NCBI GenBank assembly: GCA_027943335.1 | Contig: BSBK01004078.1 | Span: 1,086,001-1,150,000 of the forward strand | DNA length: 64,000 nucleotides | Source of the DNA: Chamaecyparis obtusa | Taxonomy: Eukaryota; Streptophyta; Pinopsida; Cupressales; Cupressaceae | Reading direction: 5' to 3' | Shown here: positions 9,450-21,320 of the stretch, one piece after another | Position numbering within the stretch: position 1 is the first letter of the stretch | Layout: every line of letters begins with the position of its first letter | The notes under the pieces: generated by a model | Databases searched by the model: none | The model's input: only the letters and a program-made list of their open reading frames with translations | What the model was told of the DNA's origin: nothing | Translations under genes and position numbers: made by a program

Positions 9450-11952
9450 CCTCATCATTTCTAGTCTTACCACCCATCCACTTCATCATTCTCCACCAAT
9501 GGATGATGAAAATAGATGCCCTCAAATTTTTTTTCAGGTTCGTACACTATCCGAGGTATTTATTTCTTAATTTGTTTTTGCGCAATTGTGGGACCAATTT
9601 CCAAAACCCACCTCTGGAAATTGACAAGCAAGGTACACATATAATGTCTTTTCCAAATCCCTTTTTGTGGTGTGTAGTCCATATTATCAAATATTTTACT
9701 TGTGAGGGATGATAGACATACTTGCATTTTGTTCATTTCAAGTTTTTAAGCTATCTACGACATGAAAATTGGCCCATCAATGTACCTAGCTTTATGTTAA
9801 ACATTTTGAAGAAGAAGGTTGCTTTAGTACAAGAAGGTAAACTTAATTCTATTTCACATCATTGTTTAGTTAAGCTAATTGTTGAAAAGGATTTGAGAGA
9901 ACAGTTGAAAATATCATGGGAAGAATTTATGTCACAAGGATTTAAAGAACAAACCCTAGAGCCTATAGGGTGAAGAGTTGGGCAGAGAATTCAAACTAAA
10001 CAAGGGGTTCAGAAAGTTATTGTAGAACTTGGGCCAGGACCTTCCTCTAGGAAAAAGTCTAGGGTTAGGACTCTTGAAGGTTCCCCTCACCTCTCTACTT
10101 CTGGGTTAACCCAGAATGAGGAAAAGGAAAATACCTTTGCAGAGAAGTCTACTCATGTGTCAAAAATGGTTTCTTAGAGAAACGTAAATAAAAGAAGGAA
10201 AAATATTCCTAGTTCTTGTCAGTAGAAAAAGGAACATTCTCCTATAGCTACAAACACTTCTAGGAAGTGGAAAATTCCAGAGAAAAAGGAAGAAACCCCA
10301 TTGAGAAGGAGTAATAGAAGGAAGCAAAATGAGACTGCAGATATACCACTAGAAGGATTAACTGTTGAACCTAAAACCTATGAGAAAAAGGAAGAAGAAC
10401 CTAGGAATATTAAGTGGGAATCACTTGAGAAGTTTCCTAAGATTGAAAAAGAAGAGGTTCCTGTGAAGCAAATGAATGAATAAGTCATAATAACTGGTGA
10501 TGACTCTAGCTTTGAAGAGTAGGCTTTCATATTCTGAAGAAGAGGTTCATTCTCTAAGGGTCCTCAAATAAGTGATAGTTTCAGTGACTCAGAAAATGAT
10601 GAGATGTCTGAGGGATGCTTTTCAGTGAAAGCAGTTGAATTAGAACCACCTCTTGTAGTAGCAAAGCAAAATTTGTTTTAAAAAAACTCTGATGTTAACA
10701 TGAATCTTGTCAATAAAGTAGTGGAGCAGATTTTAAGTGAGGGTTTGGACGCATTGGCCTTTGCTACATAGCAATGTAGTAACACTGAGAGATCTATGAT
10801 GGTATGGACAGATCCCATGAAAGGGATAAGTTTCAAAAATGGTAAGTCCTGTATTTTACATTCAACAGAAAACACTGGTGTCAGTTCTATGTCAGATGAA
10901 TCTGGTTCTGTGTCTTTGTTATCTGTCATTTTTCAATTGTCTAAGTAGTTAGTTTCAGAAAGGGAGCAATAGAAACAACAAAAGAAAGAATTGAATAGGT
11001 TCATAGATTAGCATTATTAGGAAACTCTTGAACATGAAGAAAAAGTAGAGCAACTATGTGTGAAACTCAACAAAGTAACATCCCTTATTCCCAAGTTAAT
11101 GAGCTGTAGGTCCCCATCTCCTTTATATGCCCTATTTTTTAAGGAACAACTGCTGGATTACCAAATGACTTGTATCATGCAAGATAGGTCCCCATCGTTG
11201 CAAGAACCTCTTCAATTTTCCCAGGCTTTTAATAACTCTCTTGCAGCCATTAGGAATTTTCCATGTGAGTTCTTTCTCCATAATTTAGTAGTTCCAAATG
11301 ATAGAGTCTGGAATCTCTTATTGTATGTTGGGGATATCCAATTAAGAGCTCTCATGTCTTGGATTCAAAATGAAATCAGTCGAGAATCCAAAGCTAAGAT
11401 ATATAGGGAATTGGATGAAGAAATTCCCCTCTATCTGAGACTAGAATCTAAGGACCCTAAAACTTGTTATTATGATTGGTTAAGGATTGTAACTTCAGAT
11501 TCAACCAATAAGCTCATTTACCCACTTTAGAATGTAGCATTTGATGAGTATGACCAGCTAGCTAATTCTGAGTTGCCTGAAGCTATAAACGCCATCTAGC
11601 AGCATTGGATCACTTTAACCAAGGAACTATGAGATAAGGAGCCACATTCACCCCTTAATTTTGATATGGAAAATAGGCGTGCAACTTGGTACATCTCCTT
11701 GGGGAGAGTAAGACAAAGTTTCTAGATTCCTCTCACATTCTAGCCACCTTTACTCATTTCCCCTTTGTTGGAAAATTTAGAAAGCATAGACAATTATGAT
11801 ATGAAGGGGGAGGTGGATAGGTGGGAGAAGCATAGGGAAACCAAGGGGTTTTACTAGATTTTTGCAAAGGGATGCAGCAAATAGAAATCAGCTGCAAACT
11901 ATAGGATGACAGCCAGGCTCAAGAACTTTATGTTTGCTATGGGACCAACAAA
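9450..11952 (+). pseudogene. E1 extra ORF downstream of integrase (unknown product)
   Basis: I do not recognise a characterised protein. The region lies between integrase and the PPT and is homologous by eye to the E7 gene at 59598-61756. Shared parts include LEI.KQG, IIKYFTCEG versus IIKYLTCKG, a low-complexity Lys/Glu-rich middle (10000-10480), and a C-terminal block (11060-11530) with CRSPSPLYALFFKEQLLDYQ and WNLLLYVGDIQLRALMSWIQ, matching WNPLLYIGDVHRRALMSW in E7. It is decayed by many stops and shifts. No signal peptide or membrane segment is evident, so there is no direct support for an envelope role. Confidence 0.7.
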
Positions 11953-11953
11953 A

Positions 11954-11974
11954 GGTCAAGCTGGGGGGCGACGA
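11954..11974 (+). promoter_or_regulatory. E1 polypurine-tract-like site
   Basis: GTCAAGCTGGGGGGCGACGA lies directly before the inferred LTR start TGAGCC. The CAAG-plus-G-run form resembles the plus-strand primer of Athila/Tat elements and matches the site next to the E7 LTR. Confidence 0.65.
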
Positions 11975-12768
11975 TGAGCCTAGTTTATGGTTTTCTGGTC
12001 TAAAATTAAAGTATTTCATGAGTTTCTCATAAACAATATTCAAACTTTCTATGTTTTATGCTATGCTTATGTGTGTATTTAATACTTTTAAGACTAAAAT
12101 AAATATGCTGAATATAAGTGGATTATGTGGTTATGTATGATGAAATTTGGTATACTTTGCATTCTGCATTAATGGGGTAGCATTTCCTCTAGCCATGTGA
12201 TGAGGATATGCTAAAGTAGGGAGAACTTATTATGAATCTTTATCTTGGATATGTGTTGTAGTTTTTGTGTGCGCCAATCTCTTATAGGAAAGGATAAGTC
12301 AACAGGCAAAGAAGACTCAACATCGAAGTGGCATCATCAAGACAAGTAACTATTTTTGAGATTCATAATGGTTCCACTATCTCTAGTCAGTAGCAGTTGC
12401 TGTTGTAGACCGAGTCAATTTAGTTAGCAGGTTTTTTGGAAGAAATCTAGCGGTCATGCATTCCTATATTCATGTGTATTTGGTTTAATCCTATGTAAAT
12501 GATGGTGTTTCTCTTGTAACCGAAAAGTTGTTGTATCCATGTATTGGAGGATCCTAGTTCTTAGGAGTTCTATTTTCAAGTTGTTTATAAATAAGTTGGA
12601 GTTCGTGATTCTTGGTTAGCTATATGTTTAGGAAATCCTTTTTGTAATCCAACAAGTAGTGAATACAACTTTGAAATTTTATCTTGTACTTATGTTGATG
12701 TTTCCATGAATGAATAAATGATATTTTTAGATCTCCATCTTTGAGTTTTCAATTCAGTCACTCTTCCA
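11975..12768 (+). repeat. E1 3' LTR-like segment
   Basis: Begins TGAGCCTAG after the PPT-like site and ends ..CTCTTCCA before a primer-binding-site-like TGGGGGCCCACA. A TATA box TATAAATA lies at 12586-12593, with AATAAA-like signals at about 12710. There is no second copy in the window, so the ends are inferred from TG/CA, the PPT and comparison with 58574-59328. Confidence 0.6.
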
Positions 12769-12780
12769 TGGGGGCCCACA
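12769..12780 (+). other. Primer-binding-site-like motif after E1 LTR
   Basis: TGGGGGCCCACA follows the inferred LTR end and resembles the TGGCGCCCAC motifs after the LTRs of E5, E7 and E8. A primer site is expected after a 5' LTR, not a 3' LTR, so its presence here is odd. Confidence 0.45.
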
Positions 12781-14310
12781 TAGAAGATGAACTTAGTTCA
12801 TGCTTAAGTAGGAATTAGATTTAAGTTTTCTTGTAGTTATACTCTATTGCTCCTGCAGCCACTTGGTAACAAAACCATTGGTTGTTCCCCTACAACATAG
12901 ATGTACAACTAGGTTTACTATTTGCAACATTATCTTAAGTTCTAAGTTAAGTTGTTATTTCCATTTCAAGTATGGATTTCCTTGAGCAGTGTCTTTACTT
13001 TAGTTATAATGACTTTAAAGGCAGATTAGAGCATATACTTTGCAGTCACCATTTCAAGTTTACGCTCCCAGATTGATAAACTAAATGAGTTCAGTATGCT
13101 ATTTTAAGTATGACACCTGATGTTGTTTAACCATAGAACCTTTTTAAAAGGATGTCCAATCCTTTATTACTAAGGTATTATACTGACTAGTCACCTTTCA
13201 CCAGCTTCTCCAATTTGAAGACTTAGGGACACCTTCCCTATTTTGGACAAAATTTGTAAAACTTTACCAGTGATATCCTCTATAATTAGCTAGATTAGGC
13301 TTGGTTTAATCTATGAGTGGTTAAGGATGGGTACAAAGGATTAGTTTAGGGTTCTAGAAACCTTAAATCACCTCCAAACACTTCAAATCCACTTCCAAAT
13401 TGATCACATCAATCATATCAATTGATTGCACACCCTTTCATTCAACCGACTTGGCTGAATACATTGAGATATTCAGCCAAGGGCTGGGTGCAAAACCCTT
13501 CAAACTGCTAGATCCTATCTAAAGATTTAGGAATAATGTATATTACATACCTAACTTTCATTTTCCAAGTGGTTAAGGAATTCCACTAGTTGAATTTCAA
13601 GGTAGGCCTCCATTTGTGTGACAGGCCTGGATTAGACCTCTTTCCTGACTGTTTGCATAAACTTTCTTGTAACCTTATCCTCACAAATCCAAATAAGATT
13701 AATCTAATTGCATTAGAATGTATATTCACAAGGCTTTACAAGAATATCATTTATTGGTTCAGAATCTTCCATACACGACCATACTAGACAAGTATATCAT
13801 AGGAAAATTGTGGTTTCTCATTCAAATTGCATCAAAATGTTGAATGATGATTGCTAACCTCTTGGAGAGGTCTTAGCATGGTTAAAAAAGTTAAAAAATG
13901 AGTTTCAACCAGTCGATGAATAGTTGTGACTATTGGAAACTTATTTTGAACTTCTTGAGCAACTTTTGAAAACTTGCTCGAGAAAGTTTTACAACTTTTT
14001 GCAACTTTTGTAATCTTGCACACTTAATGACTTATAACATGACCTAAGCCTATGAACCAAATAAAATGTGCTCTAAATGATTGAAAATCATTTAAATTAT
14101 GTCTAAAACATCTAAACCACTCAAGTTACCTATCTCACCTATCACTTAGAAACCTATAATCCAAGTGGACTAAGGCATCCCAAGGCTTATAGGTGTGCCT
14201 TAGGGATCCTTGACCAAACAAATTGGATCTACACAAAAGAGGGATGATCTCTAGGATCCAACCAACTTATTACAAAACCAAACAAAATAAAAATATAAGG
14301 AACATCAAGG
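12781..14310. other. Non-coding stretch between E1 and E3
   Basis: No coding frame of interest is visible on either strand. The first few hundred bases share short matches with the sequence left of the E7 LTR (TTCTTGTAGTT, then CTCCTGCAGC), suggesting retroelement leader. The rest (13300-14310) is AT-rich and unrecognised; it contains a perfect 12-bp hairpin at 13450-13481. Confidence 0.5.
13450..13481. repeat. 12-bp perfect inverted repeat
   Basis: CTTGGCTGAATA at 13450-13461 pairs perfectly with TATTCAGCCAAG at 13470-13481 around an 8-base loop. No coding context; function unknown. Confidence 0.85.
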
Positions 14311-15131
14311 ATGTTGCCTTGGGTGCCCTGCACCGCAAACGTTGTGGATTCTAAAAAGAAACTATGGCACAACAGACTTGGGTACATGAGTGAAAAAGGT
14401 ATGAAATTAATTCATTCAAAGAAACTTTTATTGGGTCTAAAATGTGTCAATATGGATTTCTATGAAACTTGTGTGTATGGAAAACAAAAGAGAGTTTTGT
14501 AAAGAGTGGGAAGGAAAAGAAAGATGAGAAATTAGAGCTTGTGCATACAGATGTATGGGGACCAACTCAGGTATCTTCCCTTGGTGGATCTTTGTATTAT
14601 GTTATGTTCAATGATGATGCAAATAGGAAAGTGTGGATTTATTTCCTTAGGTAGAAATCTGATATATTTGAAAATTTTAAAAAATGGAAAAGCTTGGTTG
14701 AGAATGAGGCTGGTAAAAGGCTAAAATATCATAGATGTGATAATGGTGGTGAGTATTGCAGCAAAGAGTCTGAAGATTATTGTTCCTCTAGTGGTATTTG
14801 TAGGAAGAAAATAGTCCCAATGACTCCACAAGAAAATGGAGTGGCTGAATGCATGAATAGGACAATAATGGAGCATGCAAGGAGTATGAGGTTGCATGCT
14901 AGGCTTCCCTTAAACATGTGGGTAAATATTGTAAACACTATTATTTATTTAATCAATAGAGGTCCGTCTACTCCTTTGGGTTGTGGTATTCAAGAGGAAG
15001 CATGGACAGGCAAGAAGGTGAGTTATTCTATTCTCAGAACCGTTGGTTGTGAAATATTTTCACATATAGATTCTGAATATAGAACCAAGATGGAAGCTAA
15101 CTCAAATAAATGTATATTTGTTGGATTAAGT
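14311..15131 (+). pseudogene. E3 gag-pre-integrase domain and integrase core
   Basis: Opens with KLWHNRLGYMSEKGMKLI, the pre-integrase zinc region of copia (His-His, then CVNMDFYETCVYGKQKR). The core follows: ELVHTDVWGP, YHRCDNGGEYCS and PMTPQENGVAECMNRTIMEH, giving the Asp, Asp and Glu triad. A single base shift lies near 14500 and a TAG follows YFLR (about 14652). Coding runs into IFVGLS, where the solo LTR interrupts it. Confidence 0.9.
15127..15131 (+). repeat. Target site duplication TAAGT (left)
   Basis: TAAGT precedes the TG of the solo LTR and recurs at 16583-16587 after its CA. Confidence 0.95.
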
Positions 15132-16582
15132 TGTAGACATCGAAAAATCCTTTAGAAAATAAATTATTTTTGTTTTCTAAAAATCCTTGATGACATCATC
15201 ATTTATTAATTAATTATTTATTTAATTAATTTATTTATTTTTATGGCATTAAATCCCTCTCTCTTAATTAAAAATCTTTAATTAAGGAATCTAGCCTAAA
15301 AATGTCATTTGGACATTATCCCTAATTTATTAATTATTTAATTAATAAATTGACCAAAAACCTCAAAAATAAATTAATTTATTTTTAATTTATTTTTTAT
15401 CCCAAACTTGGCCAATTTCCTCTAGACCACTAACCTCTTCCAAAATCTTCTAATCCCTTCTTAATTTCGATTAAGAGGCTAATCCCATCTTTCCTAACCC
15501 TAATCCCAAGGTTAAATATTTAATTAAGGTTAAATATTTAATTTCCATATTTATTGAAAATACTTTAATAAATATTCCTAAAACTTAAGCTTTTGGAATG
15601 AATAACTTTTATTCCATGAAACTAAGGAGAAATCTAGACTCTTCTAGAATCTTCTCAAATCCACCCTCTTCACCCATCCTAATCCTTTTCTTTGTCCTTT
15701 ATCTAATCCTAATCCTACCCTTAAACCTTTGTGCAATCCTAACCAAGCTTAAGACTTTCCTAAACCAAAGCAAAGTCTTTCCTTCCAAATATCTCAACCA
15801 CAAAGTATTTATTGCTTCCCCAAAGTCTTCAAAGCCTCTTAAAGCCCATTCATTGCTCTTACAAGCATTTATTTGGAGAGTTATGAGCTTGGAGCCCCCT
15901 TTGTTGACTCCTCTTTGCCCTTCCCTTCATCCACTCACCTTGTGACATGTGTCACCTCCTGATTGGCTGAGAACTAGCACAATCCATGTGCTTCCCTTTT
16001 GAATGAATCTTGGCCTCTCTTAAGGATTTCAATCCTGGCCATTCATTCCTCCTACCCCAAGCCTTAGAAATCCTATAAATACCCTCACTTCCTAAGGCAA
16101 ATCATCTCTCAACTTTCAAACTCAATAGCAAAGTTATAATGCCATTTTCATTCTAGCATAAGCATAAATTCTTCATTTTAGATCATTTTCAAGCTTAAAT
16201 CACATCTAAATTAGCTTAAATGGATTAACATAGATTCATTTCTTGTTTTAATCTTAGTTCATCATTTAGCTTTGCATATTTGTGTGTTCTTGAGGCCTTT
16301 GAGGCAAAATAGGTTCCTCATACCTATTTTGTGTCATTTTGGGTCTTCATCAACCTCAAATCATCCTATTTGCATGCTCCAAGTGCTTGAGTTTGCACAC
16401 CCACATCCCTCTATATCTAAGCATATCAAACGGTGCATGGGCGCATCCGTTTTAAGCTTAAACTGAGGTGGCTTTGATTTTAGTTTGTTTACCTTTAAAT
16501 TTGATTTGATAATATGCTATGACGTTTGTTTGTCTTTGGCCTTCAAAACAGGTTTAGGTGCACTCACAAATCCTAGTCTACA
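15132..16582 (+). mobile_element. Solo LTR, 1451 bp
   Basis: Starts TGTAGACATC and ends AGTCTACA, so the ends form a 7-bp inverted repeat TGTAGAC/GTCTACA. The TAAGT duplication and the join of copia coding sequence across it (IFVG.., then YGIDEFGYRIWDVETHKF) prove insertion. TATAAATA at 16074-16081 gives a + orientation promoter. The first half (15180-15560) is rich in TTAATTAAT-type tracts. It begins with the same TGTAGACA as the E8 LTR, suggesting a related family. No internal genes, hence a solo LTR left by LTR-LTR recombination. Confidence 0.93.
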
Positions 16583-16587
16583 TAAGT
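16583..16587 (+). repeat. Target site duplication TAAGT (right)
   Basis: Exact partner of 15127-15131. Confidence 0.95.
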
Positions 16588-17660
16588 ATTGATGAATTTG
16601 GCTATAGAATTTGGGATGTTGAAACTCATAAATTTGTAAGAAGCAGGGATGTCATATTCAATGAGAAAGTGTTGTACAAAGATCAGTTGTAGTAACATGA
16701 GAAGAAAGAAAATGATTATGCAGTGCTGGATGATACTCCAAAAGATGATGTTCCAGTGGCTCCTCATCATCCACAAAAATAACAACAACAACAAATACCA
16801 CAAACTCCAGTGAATTTTAGATGATCAACAAGGCTCATTAGACCTCCTAAAAGGTTCTCTCCCTCTTTGTATTCTATTTTATTAACAAATGTTGGTGAAC
16901 CAGAAGGATATGATGAAGCTGTGCAGGTGGATGCAAAGGGTCAGTGGGAGCTTTCCATGGATGAAGAAATGAACTCCTTGTTCAAAAATTGGACTTGGGA
17001 ATTATGTAAGTTACTTGTAGGTAAAAATGCATTAGCAAATAAATGGGCTTATAGGATAAAAAAGGAGGATGGAGGTAAAAAAAGATTTAAAGAAAAGGTA
17101 GTTGTAAAGGGATTTGCACATAAAAAGGGCATTGATTTTGTTGAGATCTTTTCTCTAGTTGTAAACATGACTTCTATACGCACTATTTTAAGTATTGTGG
17201 CTAATGAAGATATGCATTTGGAACAACTTGATGTTAAAATAGCATTTATCCATGGTGATTTGGAACAAGAAATATATATGCAACAACCAAAAGGTTTTGA
17301 GGTCCAAGGTAAGGAGAACTTAGTGTTCATATTCAAGAAAAGTTTATATGGCTTGAAGCAAACACCTCGACAATGGTATATTAATTTTGATATCTTTATG
17401 GTTGAGCATGACTAAAGTTAGTGTAATTCAATCAATTATGTTTATTTTAAGAGGTTGGATGGTGATAGCTACATTATTTTATGTTTATATGTTGATGATA
17501 TGCTTGTTACAGGATCTAATATGGATCAAACTAAGGTGTTGAAACATAAATTAGCACATTATTTTTCTATGAAGGATTTGGGGTAGAAAAAAAAATCCTT
17601 GGTATGAAAATTTATATAGATAGGAAGAACAAAAAATTGACTCTATCTTAGGTTCATTAT
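16588..17660 (+). pseudogene. E3 integrase tail and reverse transcriptase
   Basis: After EFGYRIWDVETHKFVRSRDV and FNEKVLYKDQL (integrase C-terminus), the RT begins near 16900. An open stretch at 16867-17415 contains NKWAYRIKKEDGG, IDFVEIFSLVVNMTSIRTIL, LEQLDVKIAFIHGDLEQEIY and KKSLYGLKQTPRQWY, all copia RT blocks. The catalytic YVDDMLVTGSN follows at about 17485. A run of nine A near 17585 shifts the frame after MKDLG. Stops occur at about 17413 and 17584. Confidence 0.92.
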
Positions 17661-18341
17661 GTTCATAAGGTGTTTCAAAGATTCCATATGGAGAATGCCA
17701 AAGCTGTCAACACATCTTTGCCTAGCCATTTGAAATTGACTAAGGAGATATATCCAAAGACATTAGAGGAGCAAGACAAAATTTCAAAGGTACCATATGC
17801 CTTAGCTGTAGGTAGTTTGATGTATGTCATGGTACGCACTAGACCAAATATTGCACTTGTTATAGGAGTTTTTAGCAGGTATATGAGTCATCCTGGAGTT
17901 GAGCATTAGAATGCAGTAAAATGGATTCTCAGATATTTGAGAGGTACATTCAATAAATGTTTATGTTTTAGGGGCTCTAACACTGATTTACAAGGCTATG
18001 TTGACTCATATTTGATAGGGGATTTAGATACCAGGTGCAGTACCACATGTTATGTATTTACCATTGGTGGGAGAACAGTGAGTTGGATTTCTCAACTATA
18101 AAAGGTGGTTTCTTTATCTACTACAGAGGAAGAGTATGTTGTTGCTACAGAGGCATCTAAGGAGATGATATGGCTATAATTTTTCATGGAAGAGTTGGGA
18201 AAATCACAAATAGACAATTATCTATTTATAGATAGCTAGAGTTTCATCCATCTTGTACATAATTCTTCCTTGCATTCAAAGACTAAACACATACAGTTTA
18301 GGTATCACTTCATTCGGTTGGTATTGGATAAGGGATAATTA
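17661..18341 (+). pseudogene. E3 RNase H
   Basis: The 17670-17909 open part reads FQRFHMENAKAV and RTRPNIALVIGVFSRYMSHP; then VKWILRYLRGT, CFRGSNTDLQGYVDSYLIGD, GGRTVSWISQL and STTEEEYVVATEASKEMIWL follow. These are the copia RNase H blocks. It ends at LVLDKG, where E5 is inserted after AATTA; the C-terminal part is at 24754 onward. A second copy is at 49629-50598 with the same stop after SWISQL. Confidence 0.92.
18337..18341 (+). repeat. Target site duplication AATTA (left) of E5
   Basis: AATTA precedes TGTACACTC of E5 and recurs at 24749-24753 after its terminal CATACA. Confidence 0.88.
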
Positions 18342-18512
18342 TGTACACTCAAATTGTGCACTTCTCTAAGTCATTACTTCCAAGAGAATCCATGGATTGG
18401 AAACCTTGAGAAAGTGACCTAGAGCTCCCTAGGCATGGAGTCACAAGGATGTGTATAGTGCTCTCAGCTAGAGCTATTGAAGCATGCAACCTTGCTAGTA
18501 AACCACACAATG
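18342..18512 (-). repeat. E5 3' LTR remnant
   Basis: Matches the first 171 bases of 23818-24748 nearly base for base, then stops within ACCACACAATGTT. In sense orientation only the last part of the LTR remains. Confidence 0.93.
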
Positions 18513-18667
18513 TTGAGCCCAGCACCCCCATCAATCAACACATGCCTGAAACAGGTCTTGTGAATCATGACTTTGATATGAAGGGAAAGCTTATGCGGAT
18601 GGCTCAAAGCTTTGTCATCTTCTTCTGAGAATGTTAGGTAATGAGGGCTGGCAAGGTGGTTAACCAT
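18513..18667 (-). pseudogene. E5 protease start fused to LTR
   Basis: The - strand reads MVNHLASPHYLTFSEEDDKA and then the active site VLIDGGAGLNI, after which translation runs into LTR sequence. The E6 copy (49223-49594) shows what follows normally (CSLILLKILGYSE). The protease therefore ends a few residues past its catalytic Asp and cannot function. Short identity around AAATGT at both parents suggests a microhomology join. Confidence 0.88.
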
Positions 18668-18670
18668 GTT

Positions 18671-21320
18671 CTAAAATTGGTCAACATCAACCTTGTTAAG
18701 AACATTTGCTACACGCAAAGCATCCTCAAGGATTTGTTTATGTCTTGGAGACAATTCTAAAAGCTCAAAGATTGAAAGCTGAGCTAGTGTTCTTTGTAGT
18801 TGATCAACAAGGTTATAGTTCAACAAAGGACTAACAACTGATTTGGTGGTGACATTCTTGGATGTCACTTGCTTGGGTTTGTTGGATTGGTTGGAACTAG
18901 GACCTCTAATAACCATAGGACCTAGACTTTGACTTCTTGTGACGGTGTTAAGGGCTTGGGATGACCTTTGAGAGTGAGGAACCCTTAGCACCACCACTGG
19001 TTCTTCATCAAATATAGGAGGAGAGCCCACATCATAACCATAAGGATCCTTGTCCCTCATCATGTTGACACTTTCCTCCACCACCTCAAGCATATTGACC
19101 ATGTTTTCTACAGTTGTGTAGGTATAGTTGATTTCGGCCTTGCCATTCTTGGGTATAGAGATTTCCCCCTTTTCATATTTAGGCAAAGGCTCCTTGAATG
19201 CCTTATGGTCTGCATTGGTGTTCAACCCATCAATCTAAAGTTTTCCACTCTCAATAAGATCCTGGATAATATGCTTTAGTTTCCAACAATAGTCGCTGTC
19301 ATGTCCAATGCCATTGTGGAATTTGCTGAAAGATTTTTCATTCAACCAATGTGGCTTAACATCAGGTATGCAGAAATTCACTGGATCTTGAGGTTTTGCA
19401 AGGTTATTGGCAATGAGCATCTTGAAAACATCCTCATACGAGTCACCAAGGTTAGAAAATTGTCCCCTGTTCCTTTTGGGCTTATCCTAATACTTTGGTT
19501 TATGCTCTTGTTGGTTGGAGGATGAGTTGAGCTTCATAGATTGAACTGCACTAGACAAATGAAGGACACCTTGATCCTTGGGTTGAGAAGAGTCTACAAC
19601 TCTGTCATTGACTACTTGTTTGTTCTTGTTCCAGTGTGAGTTTTTACCTTTGTCCTTATTAGAGTTGTTAGTATTTTGACCATTGTTGTTATTGTTATGT
19701 TTGGTAAAAATTCCTTGCTCTTTCAAGACATCCTCAATCGGACATGTGGTTTTGACCATAGTGTCGAAGGAATCAAAGACCATCTTCCAAACCTCATACC
19801 GCATTTCAGGCACCAAGTTGCTAACAATGATATGAATCCTTTCATGCTTAGGAATAGTCCTAGAATATCAAGAGCACAATCGTCTCCATCTTTGTAAGAA
19901 GGTAAGAAAGGATTCCCCTTGGTTCTGCTTCAAATTGCACAAGTCTAACATAGTGACTGATCTTGACAAGTTGTATGCAAAATTTTGAACAAATTTATGG
20001 ACAAGTTCTTTGAAAGTTTTGATGGGAGGAGTTATGTTTGTAAACCAGTCCATGGCTTGGCCCTTGAGACTCCTTGGAAAAAATCTCATAAGATAGGAGT
20101 CGTCTTAGTGAAACTTAAAAATCATGATGTAGAATTGACGCACATGATAATATGGGTCGCCATTTTTGTCATACTTGTCGTACTGGGGAATTTCACCTTT
20201 TTTAGGAAAATCCTTCATACTCAAATTTTTTTCAAAAGGATTGGGACAGATTGAGTCAAGTGAAAAGGAACTTTTAGGTGCCAACACCTTTTCCATCATA
20301 TGCTTGAGTTGTTTGATCTCCTCTTCTTGGGATAGACCTTGTTTCTTGATTTTTCTATCCACATCAAAGTTGTAAGGAACCCTGGCACCCTTGTTGATCA
20401 AGCTCTCTAGGAACTTATCCTTGTTTTGATCTAGATACTTCTCCACATATTGTTGGAATAGTGGTTCTTGTTGCATCCTCATAAAGTCTTGATCATCAGA
20501 ACTTGCACTACTTCCTCCATGTTGGGAGCCATGATGAGCTTGTTGGGAGGGTTGTCTTAAGTTCCTAGGAGGTGTTTTTCTCCTATGTGTTGAAGTCCTT
20601 CTTCCTGTAGGACTAGGAGATCTTAAAGAGGTCCTTGAATGCCTTCTACTTTGTGGGTTCCTCAATGAGTAGATGGTGGAGAGTTGTTTCCACTGTTGGT
20701 ACCTCTATTGTTGAATTGGTCATTGAGTTGTTGGGCTAAAAGCCTATCTTGTTCTTCTTGAAATGCTTTTCTTTTCAATTCTAAAAAGGCTTGTTGCTCT
20801 GCTTCTAGAAGTCTAAACCTCTCTTCTTTAGTGGTTTGTTCATCCAATAAGGCTTTCTTTTCGCATTCAATTATTTTAAGCCTTACATTCGCATGCCTTG
20901 AGGTTGTTTTGAGTGGATAGTTGGGCCTCAAATATTTGAACAAGTCATTAGTAAATACTGCATTCACATTAGCATCACAAGATTTGTTGTTTTGGTTTTC
21001 ATGTTGTGACCATTCATCTTGGTGAGCTCATATTGTATACCTTTTAGTTCTCTGATGGGCATCTAAATATCTTATGTTGATAGGGGGTAATTCTGATTGA
21101 TTGTCATCACCAAATAGCATGTTATCCCTATGTCTCTGAAAAATGCCATCAAGATTTTGATCTATCACTTCTCTATCCTTTCTAGTCATGGTGTAACTCA
21201 TGTCCATATCTGATTGAGAAGGTGCTAAAGAGGTACTCAACTCACTAGGATTGCTCTTTGTGTCAAACCAAGCTTTGGACTCGCTCCTAGGTGATTGATC
21301 AAAGATGGGCTCTTTTCCCT
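18671..21320 (-). pseudogene. E5 Gag (Tat-type)
   Basis: Reading leftward: an N-terminal region (SELSTSLAPSQSDMDMSYTM at 21180-21250), a Glu/Gln-rich coiled coil (20662-20967; KKALLDEQTTKEERFRLLE), an Arg/Ser-rich stretch (20500-20665), the capsid signature RSLKGQAMDWFTNITPPIKT with KQNQGESFLTFLQRWRRL (19868-20089), an Asn-rich linker, and the zinc-type motif FHNGIGHDSDYCWKLKHIIQ (19235-19420). A C-terminal stretch follows at 18671-19225. Five or more frameshifts or stops break it. Gag forms the particle that packages element RNA. Confidence 0.88.

Noticed and set aside
12781..14310. Search for a host gene, tRNA or copia 5' LTR
   Set aside because: No frame with domain content, no tRNA-like boxes, and no match to the copia 3' LTR at 24998-25477 could be seen.
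15598..15945. 115-codon open frame in the solo LTR
   Set aside because: Inside a bounded solo LTR, leucine/serine-rich from C/T-rich DNA, with no domain; not supported as a gene.
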